Source of the DNA: Pseudoalteromonas rubra
GTDB lineage: Bacteria > Pseudomonadota > Gammaproteobacteria > Enterobacterales > Alteromonadaceae
DNA length: 64,000 bases
Reading direction: 5' to 3'
Assembly (NCBI RefSeq): GCF_005887095.1
Contig: NZ_PNCI01000035.1
Location: 1 to 64,000, forward strand
The notes below the pieces were generated by a model, which saw only the letters and a list, made by a program, of their open reading frames with translations, was not told the DNA's origin and did not search any database. Made by a program: the position numbers and the translations under genes. Positions 59,688 to 64,000 of this stretch are shown in pieces. The number at the start of each line of letters is the position of its first letter. Within the stretch, counting starts at the first letter, position 1.

Positions 59688-60605
59688 TCACAGGCTGCAA
59701 TAGTTTTCATACTCAGACGGGGCTACGGTGTCTTTTTGTGTGATATTCTGGCTTCGTAATTGTTGAACCTGTTTGCTGACTTCATTGACCGCAACAATGC
59801 TGTCTTTAACAAAATAGACCCAGTCAACATCTTGATAGTACTGACGCATCTCGCTGGAGTTAATGATTTTATTCGGGTCAAACCACTGATTAAAGTTAAT
59901 CGACATTGCGACTTCCGGATAAACATCGCTACCATGTTCAGCATACAACTTACCGTTGATATAGTATTTTAAGGTCTCATTACCCACTTGCAGAACCAGC
60001 GTATTCCACCCCTCCAGTGGAGATATGTCGTAATCGTATGCATTCACTTTGGTCCAGGGCGTAAGCTGAAAGGTTTCCCAGGAGGTAGCAAACAGGGCGT
60101 GTCTGTCGGTACCCCAGCCACCATTGGGCAAGTATTCAAAGTCCATTTCACTGTAGTTTTTATCCATAGGTGCGGCCAAAGGACTGATAGCATAAAAAGT
60201 CTGGATCACACCATCTCCATCGGGCCCGTACTGTGGCTTGTCAGTAAAATACACCCGGGCAGCATAGGTGCCTTCCAGATATTTCCGCTGGTGGCACACT
60301 TGTACATGACGGGTATTTGCTGCGCTACCATCCGTTTTAGATGTTAAGCGCATGACCCGATTGTCTGGGTTGTGTGGGTCGACATGAAAGCTCACACCTT
60401 CGTGCCACCAGATGGCGTTTTTGATCCCCGGGTGGCCGATGTCAGAGCGAAGCTGCCAGCCATGCTTTTGTGCCTCAGCAAAGCGTGTATAACTGAAGTC
60501 ATCAAACATGATCTGGGTAGGTTGCGCGCCCAGCGGTTGACTGGTACAGGCGATTAACATACTGGCACCTAAGGTGGCCATAGAAAAAAAGACAGGGTTT
60601 TTCAT
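59688..60605 (-). CDS. GH16-like lipoprotein
   Basis: The 305-residue precursor has a lipobox MLIAC with Cys20, so it is an anchored envelope lipoprotein. The body is a jelly-roll of the glycoside hydrolase 16 type. SEMDFEYLPNG carries Glu153-Asp155-Glu157, which fits the family's E-x-D-x-E catalytic motif, and aromatic residues nearby (WWHEG, WSFE-like strands) could bind sugars. GH16 enzymes cleave beta-glucans, agar, carrageenan or related marine polysaccharides; the target is unknown. It is a single gene, facing the CadC-like gene end to end. Confidence 0.75.
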   Translation of the reverse strand: MKNPVFFSMATLGASMLIACTSQPLGAQPTQIMFDDFSYTRFAEAQKHGWQLRSDIGHPGIKNAIWWHEGVSFHVDPHNPDNRVMRLTSKTDGSAANTRHVQVCHQRKYLEGTYAARVYFTDKPQYGPDGDGVIQTFYAISPLAAPMDKNYSEMDFEYLPNGGWGTDRHALFATSWETFQLTPWTKVNAYDYDISPLEGWNTLVLQVGNETLKYYINGKLYAEHGSDVYPEVAMSINFNQWFDPNKIINSSEMRQYYQDVDWVYFVKDSIVAVNEVSKQVQQLRSQNITQKDTVAPSEYENYCSL

Positions 60606-60738
60606 CGCGTATTCCTTATTGTTATTGGACAGGAACAGCGTTGACTGCAGGGAGAAAATAAACCAGTTAAAAATGCTTAAATTGACCGATCTGGCTTATT
60701 AAAAAATATTAAATTGTTGATTTTAATGAATTGATTAT

Positions 60739-60776
60739 AAAAAATGAGCCTTAGCTCTTCCTTAAGCAGGCTCATT
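60739..60776 (-). terminator. Rho-independent terminator of the RND efflux operon
   Basis: On the minus strand, arms AATGAGCC and GGCTCATT pair around an 18-base inner region that itself can pair in part (CTTA/TAAG), followed by a T-run (the A-run at 60738-60744). It lies 16 bp past the adaptor stop. Confidence 0.8.
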
Positions 60777-60791
60777 GGGCTAGTAAGCTTT

Positions 60792-61880
60792 TTAATTTTG
60801 CACGTCGACTTCCTGGCCATTGGTCAATCGCTCAGCGCCGCGTACCGCGACTCTATCTCCTGCCAGCAACTGGTGGTCGGGTTTAGGTGCAATAGCCACC
60901 AGTTTGCCCTGACCTTTACCAACCGTCACAGGCACCTGAGTGGCGGTGTTATTGTCTTCAATTTTGACTACATGAACTCCCTGCTTACGCAGGATCAGGG
61001 CATCGCGATTTACCAATAATGCTTGCTCACTGGCGGCGAGTGGTACTTTGACATCGACAAGTTGTCCGACGGCCCAGTGGTGCTTGTTAGCTGGGATATG
61101 TTGTTGCTCTAGCATGGCACGCACTTCAAAGGTCTGGGAACGAGGGTCGGTTGCTGGGATCACGGCACTGATACGCGCAGATGTGGTCTGCGGGGCATCC
61201 AGGTTGCCTGCGCTGACGGGAAGCGTCTGCCCAACACTCAGATAACGGAGGTACTTGACCGGCACATAAAGGCGGGCTTCGAGCTGATGTATATCCACCA
61301 GATTAAGTAATTCATCAGCCCGGCTCACATCGCGACCTGCACGGTGGTAGCGTTTGCTAACCGTCCCTGCAAACGGGGCTTTAACAGTGGCTCGGTCGAG
61401 TTTGTCTTCTATCACTCTGAGCTCAACCTGTGCCAGTGCAATGTCAGAGCGCACCAGGTCGTGTGCATTTTGAACCTTGTCCACCTGACTGGCCGCCGCA
61501 CTACTGGTTTTGGCCAGTTCTTTGAGGCGTGCCAGTTCCTGTTGCTGAAAGCGCAAATTGATTCGAGCACGCTGGAGCATTTCTTGCTGGCGCGCTTTTT
61601 CAAGTTCCAGAGGCAGCGTATCTATGCGCACGAGTACATCGCCCTCAGCAACTTCAAGGCCAGGCTCGGCAACATAGTGCAATCTGCCTGTTACCCCTGC
61701 GGTGATCACCATATCGCGTTTGCCATGTAAGGTACCATTTACCGCCAGTTCACTGGTGAGTTGACCCTGAGAGACAGGTTCCACAGCGACGGGTTGTGCT
61801 GCATCAGCCGGCTGGCTGAAGGTTGCTGCACTGGCGACAATAAGGGTGACCAGTGCGCACTTAAATTGATTTGCAAACAT
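60792..61880 (-). CDS. RND efflux periplasmic adaptor
   Basis: This 362-residue membrane-fusion protein has a signal peptide ending near ADAA (residue 28). A split lipoyl/barrel-sandwich domain (GRLHYVAEPGLEVAEGDVLVRIDT and ATVKAPFAGTVSKRYHRAGRDV) is interrupted by a helical hairpin (about 90-145). A beta-barrel and membrane-proximal domain follow. It links the inner-membrane pump to an outer-membrane TolC-type channel. It follows the pump gene by 9 bp with a GGAGA ribosome site, so they form one operon with the pump first, the reverse of the usual adaptor-first order. Confidence 0.92.
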   Translation of the reverse strand: MFANQFKCALVTLIVASAATFSQPADAAQPVAVEPVSQGQLTSELAVNGTLHGKRDMVITAGVTGRLHYVAEPGLEVAEGDVLVRIDTLPLELEKARQQEMLQRARINLRFQQQELARLKELAKTSSAAASQVDKVQNAHDLVRSDIALAQVELRVIEDKLDRATVKAPFAGTVSKRYHRAGRDVSRADELLNLVDIHQLEARLYVPVKYLRYLSVGQTLPVSAGNLDAPQTTSARISAVIPATDPRSQTFEVRAMLEQQHIPANKHHWAVGQLVDVKVPLAASEQALLVNRDALILRKQGVHVVKIEDNNTATQVPVTVGKGQGKLVAIAPKPDHQLLAGDRVAVRGAERLTNGQEVDVQN

Positions 61881-61889
61881 AAGGGTCTC

Positions 61890-64000
61890 CTATTGATTCG
61901 CGACCAGATTTAACTGAGGTTTAGTATTGTTATTAGCTTTAGGGGTTGGCTTTTTATCACTGCCAAGCTGCAGCAGACTGGGCATGAGCACCAATGTAAA
62001 CAAGGCACTGATCGCCATGCCGCCGACGATAACGGTCGCCAGACCACGATAGATTTCAGATCCCACGCCAGGCATCAGCATCAGCGGCAGCATGCCAAAG
62101 AGGCTGGTCAGCGTACTCAAATAAACTGGACGCGCACGCATCAACACTGCCTGTTCAACGGCGTCGCGACGGTCCATTCCCTGAGCCTGAGCATGACGCG
62201 TCTGGTCGACAAGCAAAATGGCATTATTAACGACCAGGCCCAGCAAGATGATAAAGCCTATCATGGTCAGTAGATCTAACGACTGAAAGGTAAACAGGTT
62301 CAGGACATAGAGCGCCAGCACACCACCGGCAATGGCCAATGGCATAACCAGCAATACCAAAGCACTGTCGCGGACCGATTTAAATAATGCCGTCATCAGT
62401 AAGAACAAGATAAACAGTGCGAGGAAGAAGTTGAGAGTCATTTCCTCGATAGCACTATTCATTTTCTGAGCATTGCCGCCAAGAATGACGCCAGCTGTTT
62501 CGGGCAGCTGACCTTTGATCTTGGGCATTACCTGCTCAGCGAGAATTGCCTGCGCCTGTTGCAGGCTCATTTCGGCAGGCGGGGTCACTATGATGCTAAC
62601 TGTACGACGGCCATTGATCCTTTGTAACTGACTGGGTCCGACTGTGCGCGTTACCTCTGCAAGCTCTCCTAAAGTCTGGATCCCGGCATCTGGTGTGAAT
62701 AAAGGTAATGCTTTGAGCTCTTCAGGTGTCTGCCAGGCTTGTGCACGCAGAATCACGTTCATCCGCTCGTTGCCGTTAAAATATTCGTTAATAAACAGGC
62801 CTCCGGTAAAGGCCTGAACAGCCTGTGAGACATCCTGACGGGTCAGCCCTGCTTGGGTAATTCGCCGGTCGTTGGGCTGCAACCTGAGTTCGGGCTCCGC
62901 CATATCCAGACGTGGCTGTGGGCGGGCTGTGGCCTCAGGCATGGCAGTTTGCACTGCCTGCAGTGCCACCTCAGCGCCAGCAATTAGGTCGTCCATATTC
63001 GGCCCGGTAAGCTCGATATTGATGTCGCGACCGTCACCGCCATTGGCAATGTTGATCATCGACCCGCGGAAAAAGAACACCTGAGTATCAGGCAGGTCGA
63101 CAAAAATCTCTTCTCTGGCAACCTGCATAAGTTCTTCAACGCGTTGTGGATCGGCTGAGTAAATAAAGCCACCAGCGTTCGCACCAAAAATATAAAAATT
63201 GAAGTCCTTAATGCTCGGTTGCTTTTCGCCGTGATAATAGGGCATCAGGCGTGCACGGACTCGTTTGAGTAATTCATCCTCCATATAGGCCATGTTCCCA
63301 CCTGGCGGCGTGATCAGGTTGAAGAAGAAGCCGTCGGTAGGCGCGCGAGGCATGAAATCGGTTTTTGGTAACATAGTGAGGGTTACCAATGCAGATCCAC
63401 CCAGCAGCGCGCAGATCCAGCCCAGTTGTTTGATCTTGCTGTTAGTCAGGCGCATGATCAGGGTTGTCAGCTTGTGCCAGTAATGTTTATACGGGTCGGC
63501 TTGTGTTTTGCTATCCGGCAGGAAACGATTAGCAACCGGGATAATGGTTAAGGCACAGATCATGGAAGCGACAACCGCTATGGAGAGCGTCAGAGCCAGA
63601 TCAGAAAACAATTGTCCCTCAATGCCTGCCATAAAGAGAATGGGCAGGAAGATAGCAACACTGGTCGCAGTAGAGGCAAACAAGGCGCCAGCTACTTGCC
63701 CCGCACCACGTAACGCCGCTTTGTAATCGTCAAACCCATTGGATTTTAATCGGGTAATGTTTTCCTGCACTATGATTGCGGCATCTAATACCAGGCCAAC
63801 GGCGAATGCCAGGCCGGCCAGTGAAATTACGTTAAGACTGCGATCGAAGGCGCTCAGTGCCAAAAACGCGACCATCAGAGAGACGGGGATAGTCGCAGCA
63901 ATAATCAGCGTGGTTTTTATGCCCCTGAAGAATAACCACAAAATGGCCAGCGACAGCAGTACGCCGAGTCCGAGGTTACTTTTGACCAGTAGTAATGCAT
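61890..64000 (-). CDS. RND efflux permease, partial (5' end beyond the window)
   Basis: About 700 residues of a hydrophobe/amphiphile-efflux RND pump are present. The reading frame stays open to the window edge (…VKSNLGLGVLLSLAILWLFF), so roughly the first third is missing and no start codon is shown. Seen are the FDRSLNVISLAGLAFAVGLVLDAAIIVQEN helix (with the Asp typical of proton relay in helix 4), the large periplasmic loop with LQPNDRRITQAGLTRQDVSQAVQAFTGG, and the second helical half with GFIILLGLVVNNAILLVDQTRHAQ. It exports drugs or metabolites using the proton gradient. Confidence 0.93.
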   Translation of the reverse strand, partial: ALLLVKSNLGLGVLLSLAILWLFFRGIKTTLIIAATIPVSLMVAFLALSAFDRSLNVISLAGLAFAVGLVLDAAIIVQENITRLKSNGFDDYKAALRGAGQVAGALFASTATSVAIFLPILFMAGIEGQLFSDLALTLSIAVVASMICALTIIPVANRFLPDSKTQADPYKHYWHKLTTLIMRLTNSKIKQLGWICALLGGSALVTLTMLPKTDFMPRAPTDGFFFNLITPPGGNMAYMEDELLKRVRARLMPYYHGEKQPSIKDFNFYIFGANAGGFIYSADPQRVEELMQVAREEIFVDLPDTQVFFFRGSMINIANGGDGRDINIELTGPNMDDLIAGAEVALQAVQTAMPEATARPQPRLDMAEPELRLQPNDRRITQAGLTRQDVSQAVQAFTGGLFINEYFNGNERMNVILRAQAWQTPEELKALPLFTPDAGIQTLGELAEVTRTVGPSQLQRINGRRTVSIIVTPPAEMSLQQAQAILAEQVMPKIKGQLPETAGVILGGNAQKMNSAIEEMTLNFFLALFILFLLMTALFKSVRDSALVLLVMPLAIAGGVLALYVLNLFTFQSLDLLTMIGFIILLGLVVNNAILLVDQTRHAQAQGMDRRDAVEQAVLMRARPVYLSTLTSLFGMLPLMLMPGVGSEIYRGLATVIVGGMAISALFTLVLMPSLLQLGSDKKPTPKANNNTKPQLNLVANQ

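Noticed and set aside
63939..63941. TTG start for the RND permease
   Set aside because: The frame is open upstream to the window edge with a typical RND transmembrane sequence, so the gene is cut by the window rather than starting there.
1..64000. tRNA, rRNA, CRISPR, insertion sequence or prophage
   Set aside because: Reading both strands I found no cloverleaf with CCA-end pattern, no regular spaced repeats, no transposase and no phage structural genes.

Overview
The window comes from a marine gammaproteobacterium, most likely a red-pigmented Pseudoalteromonas close to P. rubra. The species-level reading is an inference. It rests on a complete prodigiosin (pigA to pigM) cluster embedded among typical Pseudoalteromonas/Alteromonadales genes: NhaD, a DUF368 protein, a TonB-dependent receptor, several ToxR/CadC-type winged-helix regulators, an insulysin-like M16 peptidase and a secreted LigE-type DNA ligase. 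I saw no tRNA, rRNA, CRISPR array, insertion sequence or prophage.

Layout. 0-7 kb: a predicted periplasmic alpha/beta hydrolase, a DUF368 membrane protein, NhaD, 6-phosphofructokinase, a collagen-like choice-of-anchor lipoprotein and an MmcQ/YjbR protein. 7-14 kb: a gene-poor stretch, a small membrane protein, a PAS-PAS-GGDEF-EAL protein, the M16 peptidase and SixA. 14-23 kb: a TonB-dependent receptor, a hypothetical protein, a HAD phosphatase, LigE, a YegD-type Hsp70, methylglyoxal synthase, a LysE exporter and a Bcr/CflA exporter.

23-44 kb holds the main locus. A minus-strand operon runs pigA-B-C-D-E-F-G-H-I-J-K-L-M from a strong sigma70-like promoter at about 43.9 kb, and encodes both branches of prodigiosin synthesis. 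PigI, PigG, PigA, PigJ, PigH, PigM and PigF, with the phosphopantetheinyl transferase PigL, make the bipyrrole aldehyde MBC. PigD, PigE and PigB make the monopyrrole MAP, and PigC condenses the two. Strong hairpins in the only two long intergenic gaps split the operon into pigABC, pigDE and pigFGHIJKLM. Directly after pigM lies a 59-residue peptide gene with a Lys-rich leader, a TPQVGG motif and a four-Cys tail that looks like a RiPP precursor. It is followed by the Bcr/CflA exporter.

44-64 kb: a DMT transporter, a short membrane-anchored winged-helix regulator, an orphan HslV/proteasome-like Ntn hydrolase facing an ankyrin-like protein, and a MATE exporter. A probable phosphorelay follows (hybrid kinase, Hpt protein, and a response regulator with a degenerate second receiver and a His-rich linker). 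Next come a flavin amine oxidase plus 2-keto-acid decarboxylase operon with a divergent CadC-like TPR regulator, a GH16-like lipoprotein, and an RND efflux pair whose permease runs off the window end.

The best candidates for new biology are the RiPP-like peptide next to the pig operon, the orphan HslV-like hydrolase (whose promoter shares a motif with the pig promoter), and the oxidase/decarboxylase pair.
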